From positions 434,001 through 498,000 of the forward strand of contig JABTTQ020002172.1 in NCBI GenBank assembly GCA_016081115.2: a DNA stretch of 64,000 nt. The letters run 5' to 3'. The translations under genes were made by a program, and so were the position numbers. The stretch is from Rehmannia glutinosa (taxonomy: Eukaryota > Streptophyta > Magnoliopsida > Lamiales > Orobanchaceae). Positions 1 through 12,454 of the stretch are shown in pieces. The notes beneath the pieces were generated by a model. The model was not told the origin of the DNA. It ran no database searches and saw nothing but the letters and a program-made list of their open reading frames with translations. Within the stretch, counting starts at the first letter, position 1; each line of letters starts with the position of its first letter.

Positions 1-742
1 AAGTTTCCTTCTTTTTGTACATGAAGATTGTCCATGTGTACCTTGAATAATCATCTACTACCACTAAGGTGTATTTCTTTCCACTTATGTTGGCTGGTTC
101 AACAGGACCAAATAGATCAATATGCAACAGATGTAATATCCTTGTTGAAGAAGGACTTGGCTTGTCCTTAAATGAAGATTTTATTTGCTTTCCCATCTGA
201 CATGCATCACATACACTTTCTTTCTTGTACACTGGAGTCGGCAATCTTTCCACAAGATGACTCCTTGCAAGCTTGTTGATTGTCTTGAAATTCGGATGAC
301 TCAGCTTCTTGTGCCACAACCAACTTGATTCGGTTGTACACATTGCTAACAGACAAGTGTTTGGTATGGCAGTGAACCAATCTACCACATACATATTCTT
401 CTATCTTGATCCTTGCAACACTATTTTATTTGATTTAGCATCTTTGATCTGGCATACTCACATACTGAATCCAACATTGTATCCATTGTCACAGAGTTGG
501 ATGATGCTTAACAGGTTGAAGTTGAGGCCTTCAACATAAGCGACATCTGTGATTTCCAATCCATTCTTCTTGATAGATCCTGTGCCTTTGATTTCCCCTG
601 GAGCTTCATTTCCTCCAAATATGACTTTTGCACCTCTAATCTCCTTGAATCTTGACAGATTTTTCTTGTTCCCTGTCATGTGTCGGGAACAACCACTATC
701 CATGTAGGTTCCTTGGCACTCTGCTGTTCCTTAAACCTGCAA
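1..742 (-). pseudogene. Element A: 5' part of Sirevirus pol (protease, GAG-pre-integrase, start of integrase)
   Basis: Minus-strand pol of a Ty1/copia Sirevirus, cut by the window edge. Read from the right, the aspartic protease motif DSGCSRHMTG is encoded near 660-703. The GAG-pre-integrase zinc-binding region follows (WHKKLSHL and the CDAC pair, about 180-320). Then comes the start of the integrase core with the first catalytic Asp in HIDLFGPV and a VVDDYSR segment. These domains cleave the polyprotein and insert cDNA. Just upstream of the protease a CAA codon has become TAA, and two in-frame stops separate this region from gag. Paralogous regions lie in F, H and J. Identification as Sirevirus pol is firm; the copy is not functional as read. 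Confidence 0.88.
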
Positions 743-751
743 TCAAGGAAA

Positions 752-3098
752 TTAGTTTTTAGGTACCCATACTTGCCTCGGTCCTGAGGGGTTAGTGTTG
801 TAAGATGATCCAACCAACCTATAGCCAAATGACTTGACTCTAAGAGGTTGCCATCTATATGTGCCATATTCATAGTGCACATTAGCAAATTGCTTGGCGG
901 TTTTAGGTTCATACAACTGTATCTTTTGTCTGTATGCCTGTGTGTGTGTTTTAGCAATTGTTCTCTTGGGGTAGTTGTGATATTTCTGAGTGTAGTGCCT
1001 GGGTGCATATGTGTGCTGATAATAGCTCTCTTGCCTTTGGAATGACCTTTGCTGAGGTTTAGGTCTTTGCCATATTGGCTTGTATTCCATTGGTCTTTGC
1101 TGATATTTCACATTGTTCCAATCAGCTTGGCTTGGATAGTTTCTACCATTCCCAACATGTGTGTTTCTCTAATGAAACTTCTGGGGTCTTTGGTAGCTCT
1201 ATTTGTTCTTCATAGAGTATTTTCTACCGGAGTTTTTGAGGAACTCTCTGTTTGGATTTCTTCTCGTGTGTCCTCTCAAAGATACTCAATCGGCTATTTT
1301 TTTCTTTCCCTTTATATCCAAGGCTAATTTGTTTGTGATTGTGCTTTGGGATGAATGTGGGTGCAACATTTGGTGTTTTGGATTTTTGGGATGCTTCATT
1401 GCTTGAAGATCTTTTTTCCAAAATCACTCTAGGAGTTTGACTGTGCACAAAGGAATTGAATCCTATGCCTGTCTTATATCCACATTCCTTTTGACTCATG
1501 ATAAGATCATCCAATGATTTGGATGCCTTTGTATATGAGGTAATCACATTTTTTAGCTCTTTTTCCCTCTTTTCTATAGAAGCTATCTCTGCCATCATTT
1601 TGGCATTCTCAGCCTTCAGCTCTGTGTTCTCAACAGCTATGTGACTTAGAGTACTCAGCTCCTTAGTCAGCTATGAGTTTTGGCTTTTGAGCTGGCTCTT
1701 TTCCTCATTTAGAAGTGTGTGTGAAGATTTAATGTGATCAAAATCTTTCATCATTTTTCCTAATGAATCATAAAGATCAGTGGGTGATGAAGTGTGCGTA
1801 TCACAATCATTATCACTTGAATCTGAATGAGATGAGTTAAAGTGTACCTCATCTTCTTGGCCTGGTTGATCTTGTTCTTTAGCCATGAGGCAAATTAAGG
1901 CTTATTCCTCAGAGTCACTTGAGTAGTCAGCTTCACTACTCTCTGAGTCTACTACTTCTTTAGACTTAACTGTCTCAGCAGTCTCCGCAGCTAACATGAC
2001 CTTTTTCTTTTCCTGTCTTCTTTCTCTGAAGACCTTTCTTTCTTCTTCATTCCTGTATTTATGGACTGGTGGATAAGAACAGTCAACTGCAAAATGTCCT
2101 GGTTGTCTGCAATTCCAACACAGGTTCTCAACTCTTTGGTCAGCTCTCTATGTTCTTGTGTTATCAGCTCTCTGATATTCAACCCTTTGATGCTCAACTC
2201 TCTTCGGTGGCCTATCTTCCCTTGACTTAGAGGGTGCTGAATGTCTCATGGAGGTTTCACCCTTATTTCTTTTATAGTTCTTATTGGAGAACTTGTTGAA
2301 TCTTTTAGCCATCAGGGCTATTTCCTCCTGGTCTATGGCTTCCTTGGGTTCAACTCTCTTTCCATCCTTGACTATCAGTGCAGTTGTTTTGGGCACAACT
2401 GTCTCCTCTTGATCTTTTCTTCTCAGCTCAAACTCATAGGGTTTGAGGTCTGAGAATAGCTCATGATTGGATATTTTTGAGAGGTCCATTGAATGTCTTA
2501 GAGCCATAGTCTTCATTTCCCATTCAGCTGGAAGGCTCCTCAAGATCTTCATACACATCTCCTTCTGTGTGTATTCCTTCCCAAGAGCTAAAAGCTCATT
2601 TGTTATTTCAGTGAATCTTGCATCCAGCTGATCCATAGATTCTCCTGCAAACATTTTAAAATTTTCATATTTTTGAACATCAATAGATAATTTATTTTCT
2701 TTAATTTGCTCTGATCCTTCACAAATTAAAGTTAGTTTATTCCAGATTTCTTTTGTTGTTTTGCAGGATTTGACTTTGTTGAACATCGCTTTGTCCAAGG
2801 TCTTGTAGAGTATGTCATTGGCAACATTTTCCAAGTTGTATCTCTTTCTATCATCATTTGTCCACTCAGTCCTCGGTTTTTCAATCATGGTTGGTCTCTC
2901 TTCAACAACAACTTCTTCTCCTTCAGATGCAGCTGCTCTCCTTATAGCCGTGTTCACTTTTAATATTTGCAGCGGCCCATTCTTTATCACAAGCCACATT
3001 TCATCGTGTAGAGCAGACAGAGGAGCCTGCATACGAATTTTTCAATCATCAAATTCCTCAACAGTGAACATAGGAATGTGTGTCAAATTTGCTTCCAT
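752..3098 (-). pseudogene. Element A: Sirevirus gag (broken)
   Basis: Gag builds the virus-like particle that packages element RNA. The ATG at 3098 opens the family's usual start (MEANLT), as in H, F and J. A UBN2/DUF4219-like domain follows (FDDWKIRMQA, NVANDILYKTLDKAMFNKV), then a basic stretch and a CCHC zinc knuckle encoded near 2080-2124 (CWNCRQPGHFAVDC, split by frameshift). An acidic Ser/Asp region and a helical C-terminal part follow, ending at VWVPKN before a TAA at 752-754. Breaks: a TGG to TGA stop at 3042-3044 soon after the start, and frameshifts near 2150, 1890 and 1600. The longest open piece, 2148-3032, covers most of the UBN2-like domain. Confidence 0.85.
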
Positions 3099-3210
3099 GA
3101 TAATACCTCTTGCTAAGAGTGAAAGATTTTGAAAATGCAAGTGTTTAAAAACCTTTGAAAAGATAAAGATCTAGTTCAGTAACCAGTGCGGAAGGCTCAA
3201 TGAATCAACC

Positions 3211-3222
3211 GCTCTGATACCA
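3211..3222 (-). other. Primer binding site of element A (tRNA-iMet)
   Basis: GCTCTGATACCA on the plus strand is the exact complement of TGGTATCAGAGC, the standard plant primer site matching the 3' end of initiator tRNA-Met. It lies two bases from the LTR end. Confidence 0.93.
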
Positions 3223-3224
3223 CT

Positions 3225-4691
3225 TGTAGTTCCCAAGGGGTGTGAGTAAGGTTTACAGAGTTAACTCAAACAGTTGCGTCCTTGAGGGACAGCTAAGTTG
3301 GTTATTCAATAGAGTTAGCCACTCAACAGACTCGATAGAGCTGTTGATAGAATAACTCAGTTGTTTAACCTGAACCTTAACTTGGTTGTGTTGGTTTTAT
3401 CAGCGGAAGACTTAACACCCTTTGAATTGTTTTAAACTTGTTTTAACACTTGATTTTAGCACTTGGTTATTAATCAGTTGGATAGCAAATAAGTTTATCA
3501 ACAGAGATAATGTAAGTATGTAGAGAAGTAAATGTGCTGAAAAATAAATGACAGTTGATTTTTATAGAGGTTCGAAGATGAGGTAATTCTTCTAATCCTC
3601 TCTTCTCCAACTCCTGGAGGAATCCACTATGTAAAAGATCTGTTTACAAAGTGGTCAACAGTCTAGAGACAGCCTTGGTCACAGAGCGGGCTTCTCTTCC
3701 GACTCAGCTTCTTCACAGGGCAGTTGCCTTGCTACTTCAGCTCACTTTCTCAACCTCTTGTATTTGATCACGAAGCCCTCCAATAACTTGATACTGGTTC
3801 GACCTTGAACCTTTCTACAATACTTCTTGGAAAGTAGACCCCATTTGATTCTTCAAAAATTTCCTCTTCAACAGATTAGAAGTTGTCTTTCCTTCACAAC
3901 TTGTGTTGGATCGATTTCCTTCGAGTTACAGGCTTGGGGATTTGCTTGAATATACTTGAGAATATTTGCAGGTTTACAGCTTGAATATTGCTTGCTTGTT
4001 CGTGGTTCAAGTTACCTTTTCTCAATGAATTTCCTCAGCCTTTTATAGTGAACTTTCGAAATATGCCCGTTGGAGAGATAGGCTGATTTCAAAAGTCACT
4101 TGTGTTCGTTGGCTTGTCTTGTTGCAGTCCTTGATGTTGACATTTCCTCGGATTTAATGTCTTCTTGCGGCGTTTTCGACACTTGTTGTACAATGCTTCT
4201 CATTGGTTTGTTCCTTTTGCACACAACGGGAACTAGCACTTTATCTCTGACAACTTTAACTTGTTACCATTCTGGGTAACATTCTTGACTTACATTAACG
4301 GATCTCATTCGATTTGTTTTGACTTGATCATAGATCTTTTATACCCAGGTGACTTGAGTCAACTTCCAATCCTTGGATGACTCATATGTCACTTTCAACT
4401 TGAGACTTGGCTTCTTGAGTTGACTTGACTGACTCTTCACACAGATGTTCCTCAGCTGATACATCTTCAGTCGAGTTCTTGATCTTCTATCTTGGCCATA
4501 CTCAGTTGTTCCACAACGGAGTCTTCACTTCAGTCTTCAGTTGATTTCTTGTATTTCTAGGCGTAGGCGACTTAACTCGGCTTTTTCGGCCCTATCTATT
4601 ACAATGTAAATTACAAGGAAAATGGGGTGCCAACTTTTAGTTTAAGTTTTACATGGCATTCATCAAAATCTATAAAATAAATTTTCCAACA
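3225..4691 (-). repeat. Element A 5' LTR (Sirevirus)
   Basis: On the minus strand the repeat runs from TGTTGGAAAATTTATT to a slightly changed form of GGGACCTACA, so it has TG...CA ends and lies next to the primer site. It is about 1.47 kb, like the other Sirevirus LTRs here. The TATA region (TATAAAAGGCTGAGGAA on the minus strand, near 4035-4050) marks the U3/R area. It is inserted in an older LTR (B), whose remainder starts at 4692. The left partner LTR is outside the window, so the TSD cannot be tested. Confidence 0.88.
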
Positions 4692-5281
4692 GTATTGGAT
4701 GAAGTGTCTTAGTTTCAGGCTTGAGGATATATGAATTTTCTCTTGAGAGAGAGTATTTGTAGTTGTTGCTTGAACGCTTTTTAGTTATGTGTCTTGCTTC
4801 ATATCAATGCTCTCTGCTTCTCTCTGAAAATTTCTCAGCCTTTTATAGTACGAGTTCAAATTTTGTCCCTTGAAGAGATAGACAATATTTAAAACTCTTA
4901 CTTAGTATTCGTTGGCTTGTCTTGTTTCTGCAGCTTTGATGTTGACCCAACCTTTGTTAAACTGATACTTGAAGGCTTCTGAAAAGATCAGAGTTTTGCA
5001 CACTTTCAATTGGCTTAAGCTTTTTGCACTATTTCAGCAGGAACACTTTAAGGTTGCGGGTTTGTCTTCATTACCAAAACAGGTAAGTTCTTTGACTTTC
5101 AATACAACAAACTCTTTCAGTTGTCTCTGAGTCCTTCATCTGCTTTACCCTTTGACTTGAGTCATCTCCATCATTCCTTGGTTGACTCTGCTGTAAGTCT
5201 TCTGAAAGACTTAGCTGGTGTACATGACTGAAGTTCTTCCGATTCACCCAACTGCGACTCAGGTGATTCTTCTCTGCTATC
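4692..5281 (-). repeat. Element B: middle part of an old Sirevirus 3' LTR
   Basis: Diverged but alignable by eye to the middle of the LTRs of J and A. Shared landmarks are the GGCTTGAGGAT region, CAGCCTTTTATAGT (reverse TATA region), GTTGGCTTGTCTTGTT and the TTGACTC tract. Its left part is hidden beyond element A; its right part resumes at 12831 after the K/L insertion. It is the oldest Sirevirus layer in the left third of the window. Confidence 0.75.
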
Positions 5282-6681
5282 TGATATGTGTAAAATATAC
5301 GTGCATTTAAGGGCTTAAAATGATATATAATTGATGCATTTCCACGTATATTTAGTGTATTTGACTTGGTTTCCTTAGAATTGGGCATGATACTGCGTAT
5401 TCTTGTAACTTTTTCCAGCAAACAGAGCTTCAACGGAAAGATATCAATTAGGAGGCCTGGACAAGATTAAAGAATACGAAGAGAAGATCGAATAAACGAA
5501 GAAAACATTCAAAAACACATCACACGATCAGCTCGTGCGAGGCTCACACGGCCGTGTGAGTTGACCTCATGTGATTTTTGCACGTTCGTGCGACTTGTTT
5601 TTCAGAGACATGTTACATGACCCGACCATGTGAAGGTGACATGACCGTGTGAAGTGTTTGGGTGAAAAATAAAGACAAAAACCGTTTACCCAGCCTGGCT
5701 GTGTGATCTGCACACGGGCCGTGCGATTCATCTGCGTCTGATTGTTGTGTCCTTTTCTCGTCAGAACTCTAAAAGTGATCTCTCAAAGCACCTATATAAA
5801 GGGACCAAGGCCTTGCACGAAAATACAAGTCATTACATCTGACAATACACTACAATACACTAAGGTTACACAAATCTAAAGTGAGAGAGGAGGTCTAATC
5901 TCGAAGAAGAATACTACACGGACTTTCGCATCTACGGAAGCACAAAGGTTTCGAAGGCTTGGAGGGAAGATTCATCCTGATAAGAAGGGTTTTTGTTTCT
6001 TAGTTTGGATCTTGTTTGTACTTAAACAATGTCAAACTATTTGATTTCAACTTTGTCTATGATTTTGTTATCAAATATGTAGGACTAATCTTTCTGATCC
6101 TCGGGCATAATCAAAATAGTGGATTAATGTTAAATCTTTATTGATTATTTTATTAATTGATTGTGTGTTCTATTATATGAATTCAAGTGCTTATTTCTTG
6201 TAGATTATATGATCAATAATTTGCATGTCATATTTGTTAGTCTATAATTCGGGAGGTGAGTTCTAACAAACGAAAATAAGGTTCAGACATAAACAGGGGT
6301 AATGCATTGGGAGACTACAACTGTTTATGGGGAGTACTTCAATTCAAAGATATTCTAGGAGTCGATAATAGTTGTAATGCATAGGGAGACTACAATTGTT
6401 ATTAACCTACTGTTTATGTGCCACCCAACAGGGGGAATAAACAAATATAGGAATTGAACCCATGGAAACACATGAATTGGATTTGATGAACATTGATTGA
6501 ATTTAATATTGAAGAAGCATGTTGAGATTATGTGCCAAGGGTTGCTTTCGTATTTGTTGAAAAGACTTGTGGAGTTCCGGTTTTTACAAAATTTATGTAT
6601 TTTATTTTACATGTTAACTTAGGATTTATAAAAGTTGTGATTTTTGGTCGCTCCAATAAAATTGAAATACGATGTTATTAT
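5282..6681 (+). mobile_element. Element K, left part: gypsy-like solo LTR
   Basis: Starts TGATATGTGTAAAATATACG and resumes after the L insertion at 12746, ending TACACTTGCA at 12830; net length about 1.49 kb. It carries a plant core promoter (CTATATAAAGGG near 5791), an 18-bp perfect palindrome CTCACACGGCCGTGTGAG at 5543-5560 and a related motif near 5709. Two copies of a GGGAGACTACAA phrase occur near 6310 and 6385. No PBS, PPT or coding domain is present, so a solo LTR is the best reading. The GGCCGTGTGA motifs are frequent in plant Ty3/gypsy LTRs. Flanking 5-mers do not match well. Family assignment is an inference. Confidence 0.6.
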
Positions 6682-8778
6682 TGTGACGCCCACCCCTCTT
6701 ACTACTATTGGAAAATAATAAATAATACAACTTGACCAAAACCTGTATTTAATATGGGTAATAAATTTTCTCCTTCTTTTCCTGTGTAAATTTATGAATA
6801 AACAACAACGAAATAAGCCATGTACACCGCACGCAAAGATTTTATCGTTTAAAAGCAAAAGGACAGTCAACCCTGTCTGTAAATAAACAAGATGACTAGA
6901 TATATATAAACCCAGAACTCAAACAAACACTCTATTTACATATATTTACAATACAATTTCAAAATTTATAAACAGTGTGAGTTACTGCATATAACTCAAG
7001 AGAAGCAAAACCAAAATGAACCCAAAACGAAGCCCGACAGGTCGTCATCCATGTACACTGTCCTCAGTAACCTGTAGGATCTCCAGCAGCCTGTCCAGTA
7101 AGTTCATATAAACCAGCATCACCGAGCTTACCTACAATGCATGAACTACATGAGCTAAAACTCAATAAGCAAAAATCATGCATGTTAATGAGATGATATG
7201 AAGTACAAAAGCAATGCACCCAAGATACCTTTCTAGAATGCATGTTCATGAATAAAAATATTTCAACCAAATATCTTTTCTTTTAATGGGCCCTTCGCCC
7301 CTACTATGCACGGAAAAGAGCTCAATATCAATTATCACATGGCCCCTACTAGATGTCCGCCTCATGCCTGCCCCGGGATCCTCCGAAAAGTCATCCCACC
7401 TTGCGGTACCGAAACATCATATACATAAGCCACACAGGCCTCGGTGCAGTAGTAACGGCCAACCAAAATATTTTCTTTTCAAAATCATCATGTCATGCAT
7501 GCCTCATCTCAACAATGCTCATATGTTTGCATGCACGTGCAAATGCCAATGAATCAGATGCTCAATGAAACAATAATCATCACACTCCAATATCCACCAA
7601 GCAACATATGAACATCAAGGTTTCCATAATGCATCCATCAAGATACAAAAATCGCATTAGTGTTAATAAGACAAGAAATACTATATTCATGCATTGTAGT
7701 TGCAGATGGATTTTCACTTACCTCAAACTTGGATATGCTATTGAGAGTTATGTAATTGTCTTTCTTTCTTAATTTGGTATGCGAAAAACTTGTAACAGCA
7801 CATGCTATCAATTTTATTTCTAAATCACTAACCTTGTTGATCTAAATCTCATTAAATATATCAAATCTCAAACTTAGTTATAATTAAACTGTTAAGCGTA
7901 CAATAAACTCTTAGGCCCACAATTTCTAATTTTTAAAATATTCTAGTGTAATATGATTGATAAATTATAAACATTCTATTAAGTTCCTAGATACTAGAAG
8001 ACATTATTACCACTTTTCATTAAACCTTTCATACAACCTCTAGCTATCAGAAGCCAAATTTTATCATCTTAATATGTCCTACTAATTAGATTTATAATTA
8101 TTATTATATTTATTATTATCACCTTGTTTTCATTTTTCTTATCCAGAAATTAAACATCATATGATTTGTTTTTTTTTTTTTTTGTTCTATTTTCATTTCA
8201 AGAAAGGTTAAACTGTACACACAAGCATTTCTAACATTCCTTTTAAAAGAAATGATTTCTTACTCATCGATCCCATTAATCTATAACTTCTATTATATTT
8301 GCTACTTGTTTGTTAATTTCTGGGAAGGATGTCTCTTTAGGTGATGCTTTATCACTTCCATAAACAAGTTCAATACTTCTAAGAATTAATCCAACTCAAC
8401 TCAAAATATGAAACTTACCAATATCTTGTTTTCCCAGTACAATATCCTCTGTATTTTGCCGCTTTAGCTTTTCTCACTCTTTTTTTTTTTTTTAATTTAT
8501 GCTTTCTTCATCCCAACCCATGCCTTTTAATTCCCGTTATGTGTTGTTTGAGACTTGTTATTAGACCGCAAACAAATACATACCTTACATTAGATAAGGC
8601 GGTGAAAAGTGTGATGCCACGTTTATGAATATATATTCATTATATATTCTATGCTTATCCAAACTTTACGTAATCAGGTTAGACTAGTAATTAACTAATT
8701 CATGGTTGGTCAAGTACATATATTAGTATGAATTATAAAGTTAAGATATCATATATATGTATGTTAAGGTGATGCCAC

Positions 8779-8779
<1 letters not shown>

Positions 8780-8818
<39 letters not shown>
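8780..8818. repeat. (TA)n microsatellite left of element N
   Basis: An uninterrupted AT dinucleotide run that abuts the terminus of element N. A similar run lies on its other side. Confidence 0.95.
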
Positions 8819-8822
<4 letters not shown>

Positions 8823-9975
8823 AGAGGGTTATATGAGACCACCTCATAGGGTAAGTCCATAGGGACCAATCCTAGCCACATATCTAGATTTTTCAATGGT
8901 TGTGATTTTAGAGCTAAAAATTCAGATTAAATGTTGGTAATTAGAGAAAGGGGTAAATTAGTCATCCTACAAATTACCCAATATTCATGGGATTCTGTTC
9001 ACATTATGATCACACAATCTATCCAAATCTCACATCAAATTCAACGTGAACAAATCTCATCTTCCTTAATCATCCTCCTTCTTCTTCAACTCACTACTGT
9101 GAGAAATCATTCATCCTTCTTCTTCAAGGCACTATTGTGTGAAAAAAGTTACAGACAATTTGCTATAGTTGCTAGAGCTTGACTTGACTTGATTCAAGTT
9201 TGCTTATGAAGATGTAATTTGTTGCTTGTGTAGATGTGTCATTGTGTTTTTATATACCATTAACTACATAAGCAAGTCATAAGCAACAAAGCCATACTAC
9301 ATAAGCAACAATCCTATACTACATAAGCAACAATATACACTACGTATGCACCACGAATACATTAGCTACATAAGCAAGTCATAGCAACAAACCCATACTA
9401 CATAAGCAACAAGCCTATACTACATAAGCAACGAATATACACTACGTATGCACCACGGATACATTAACTACATAAGCAAGTCATAAACAACAAACTCATA
9501 CTACATAAGCAACAAGTTTATATTAGATAAGCAACAAATATACACTACGTATGCACCACGAATACATTAACTACATAAGCAAGTCATAAGCAACAAACCC
9601 ATACTACATAAGCGATAAGCATATACTACATAAGCAACGAATATACACTACAAATGCATCACATATATATTAACTACATAAGCAAGTCATAAGCAACAAC
9701 CCCATACTACATAAGCAACAGAGAAATTTTTTTGAAACTGAAATGTTGGAGAGAGAGTATGTGTGAAGAGTGGGTGAAATCGCATGAAAGAGGGAATGCA
9801 ATCTTAGTAATTGATTCTAAAGTGCCAAATTACCACCCTACGCTTTTTAATTGCTGAAACAAAAAAATAAATATAAAAAAGCCCTAAAAATCTGGACTAC
9901 CCAAAATTGTTGATCTATGGTTAGGATGTGTCCCCATGGACTCACCCCAAGTAGGAGGACCTATTTGATCCATAT

Positions 9976-9979
<4 letters not shown>
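8819..9979. mobile_element. Element N: non-autonomous DNA element in (TA)n
   Basis: The left end AGGGAGAGGGTTATATGAG and the reverse complement of the right end (AGGATATGGATCAAATAGG) are imperfect inverted repeats that stay alignable for about 65 bp, sharing GAGTCCAT or AAGTCCAT and CCTA(G/A)CC landmarks. (TA)n runs lie on both sides. There is no transposase and no long reading frame. The centre is a 102-bp tandem array. The ends resemble those of M1 and M2, so the three form one superfamily. Insertion into (TA)n recalls the rice micron elements; that comparison is inference. Confidence 0.65.
9261..9720. repeat. Tandem array, about 102 bp period, 4-5 copies
   Basis: The phrase CTACATAAGCAAGTCAT recurs at 9264, 9366, 9468, 9571 and 9674, giving periods of 102, 102, 103 and 103. 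Each unit also holds shorter ACATAAGCAACAA sub-repeats and a TACACTACGTATGCACCAC segment. It makes up the core of element N. Confidence 0.9.

Positions 9980-10016
<37 letters not shown>
9980..10016. repeat. (TA)n microsatellite between N and M1
   Basis: An AT dinucleotide run separating the right end of N from the left end of M1. Confidence 0.95.
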
Positions 10017-10020
<4 letters not shown>

Positions 10021-11249
10021 GAGGATCAAGTGAGACCATGTCTCTAGGTGAGACACAATGGACTAATCTCAACCATTCCCCACTGTTAATCAATGGGTAT
10101 GATTTAGGGGATAAAAATACGTTAAAACATTAATTTAATCAACATAAGGGTAGTAGGGTAAAATAACATAATAAGGTAGTTACAAACATGGAATCAAATC
10201 TCTTTCGCTCTCATACATCTCCCCCCAATCTCACGTGTTGTCTCCTCCCACCCCATTCTCACATCTCTCTCTCTCTCTCTCTCTCTCTCTAATTCCTCCA
10301 TTAAACGCAAATACGAAAAAGCGTGAAGAACTCGAAAATTACAGTTTATGAAAATTACAAAGAAAAGGCAAGAAAAATTGGTGCAATATTACAGAGAAAT
10401 AACGAGCGGTGAGTTGAAACATGATGATGAATCATCGGTCATGGAAAAACTCTATCCAACAAAGCATCAATGGTGTAGTCATCGATGGAGAACTCGAAAC
10501 TGACCATTAACATAAACTCTTAAAAAACCATAATTTTCACGGAAAAGACGATGCATAGATACTTATGAAATGATGCATAGATACTTATGAAACGATGCAT
10601 AGATCTGTAGGATATTACATATTTGAAAATATGCAACAAAAATCAACTAAATATGCATTATATGCAAACTATCTATGTAGCGTAAAAAAGCTAATATGTG
10701 CTACAGTATACCCAACTATGCAAGACGTCATAAACTATGCAACACAATCAACTAACTAAATATGCAGTACATTATGTAACATCCCATTTTTATAATTTCC
10801 AAAAGCAACATCTCATTTCCATAACTAAATATACATTACATTGAACCTATTTATGCAGTGTAGAATAATGAAATATGCAGTACGTTATATTCAATTATGT
10901 CTTATTTTCGTGAAACAGTGCCAACAAAACAACTAAATATGCATTATTTGATGTCTAATTATGCAGTAGAAGAACCCTAATTATATTGTAAAATAATAAT
11001 ATTTGGAAAAAAAAAATGCTTCCTTAAATTCCGCCACCAAATCCAGGAGTTTCAATCTCAGCCCATATAACCCGTTGGGACCACTAATTTGAATTACAAA
11101 ATTACAACCTTACCCTTAAAATCAGCGGAAATTAGGATATAATTAAAAAAAAACTGAATTAATCACATCCCTTCATTTTTTAAAATCAATGGGTAAGATG
11201 AGTCCACATTTTGTCTCACATAGGGAGGGTGGTCTCATTGAACCAAATC
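10017..11249 (+). mobile_element. Element M1: non-autonomous DNA element, left arm of a large inverted repeat
   Basis: Starts AGGGGAGGATCAAGTGAGACC beside (TA)n and ends in the reverse complement of a related sequence (TGAACCAAATCA), so it has diverged inverted termini of its own. No transposase is encoded. It contains a (CT)n run at 10262-10291 and many ATGCATTA-like short repeats. Almost its whole length recurs inverted as M2 (11412-12452). About 190 bp near 10390-10600 are present only here. Confidence 0.7.
10262..10291. repeat. (CT)n microsatellite in M1
   Basis: Uninterrupted TC dinucleotide run. Its inverted counterpart in M2 is the GA run at 12189-12226. Confidence 0.93.
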
Positions 11250-11411
11250 ATATATAATTAGTTAGGAGTGACATTACTAGATATACCATATATGTGTATA
11301 TCTAAGTTACATATATATATATATAAGTTACATATATATATATATATAATTAGCATATTTCTGTTATATATATATATTTGTAATCATATATCTGTATATA
11401 TTTTTATATAT
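11250..11411. repeat. AT-rich spacer between inverted arms M1 and M2
   Basis: About 160 bp of TATA-rich sequence with several short (TA)n runs and a repeated AAGTTACATATATATA phrase. It forms the loop of the M1/M2 inverted repeat. Confidence 0.8.
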
Positions 11412-12186
11412 AGGATTTGGTTCAAATGAGACCACCCTCCTTAGGTGAGACAGTGTGGACTCATCTTACCCATTGATCTTAAAAAATGAAGGGATGTGAT
11501 TAATTCAGTTTTTTAATTATTTCTAATTTTCGCTGATTTTAAGGATAAGATTGTAATTTTGTAATTCAAATTAGTGGTCCCAAATGATTTTATGGGTGAA
11601 ATTGACACCCGGATTTTGTGGCGGAATTTAAGGAACACGATTTCTTTCCAAATATTTTTATTTTCAAAGATAGTTAGGGTTATTCTCTTTGCATAATTAG
11701 ACATCAAATAATGCATATTTAGTTATTTTGTTTGGCACTTTGTTTACGAAAAACAAGACATAATTGAATATAATATCTTTGCATATGTAGTTATACTACA
11801 TTTTGCATAAATAGGTTCAATATAATGTATATTTAGTTATGAAAATGGGATGTTGCTTTTGGAAATTATAAAAATGGGATGTTACATAATGTACTACATA
11901 TTTAGTTATTCCACAATGCATAGATAGTTTCTAGATAATACATAGTTAGTTGATTTTGTTGCATAGTTTATGACGTCTTGCATAGTTGGATATATTGTAC
12001 TACATATTAGTTTTTTTACGCTCCATAGATAGTTTTCAGATAATGCATATTTAGTTGAGTTTTGTTGCATATTTAGTTTTCGAACTCACTGTTCATTAAT
12101 TCTCTGTAATATTGCACCGATTTTTCTTGTTTTCTCTCTGTAATTTTCAAGTTCTTCACAGTTTTCTTTATTTGCATTAATGGAGG

Positions 12187-12226
<40 letters not shown>

Positions 12227-12450
12227 GTGAGATTGGGAAAATTAGGAGATGTATGAGAGGGAAAGAGATTTGATTCCATTTTTGTAACTAACTTGTTATG
12301 TTATTTTACTCTACTACCCTTATATTGATTAAATTAATATTTTAATATATTTTTTATCCATTAAATCATACCCATTGATTAATAGTGGGGGATGGTTGAG
12401 ATTAGTCCATTGTGTCTCACCTAGAGACATGGTCTCACTTGATCCTCCCC

Positions 12451-12452
<2 letters not shown>
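11412..12452 (-). mobile_element. Element M2: inverted copy of M1
   Basis: The reverse complement of M1 over about 1.04 kb. Its inner end AGGATTTGGTTCAAATGAG mirrors the end of M1, and its outer end (CTTGATCCTCCCC) mirrors the start of M1. Intermediate landmarks such as ATTAATCACATCCCTTCATT and the GA/CT run also match inversely. It is flanked on the right by (TA)n at about 12455-12491. No protein is encoded. Confidence 0.72.
12189..12226. repeat. (GA)n microsatellite in M2
   Basis: Uninterrupted GA run, the mirror of the CT run in M1. Confidence 0.93.

Positions 12453-12454
<2 letters not shown>

Noticed and set aside
9261..9720. CRISPR-like array
   Set aside because: Continuous tandem repeat of about 102 bp with no unique spacers, in plant DNA.
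8819..12452. Helitrons
   Set aside because: No TC start, CTRR end or 3' hairpin pattern at the borders; the units have inverted ends beside (TA)n.
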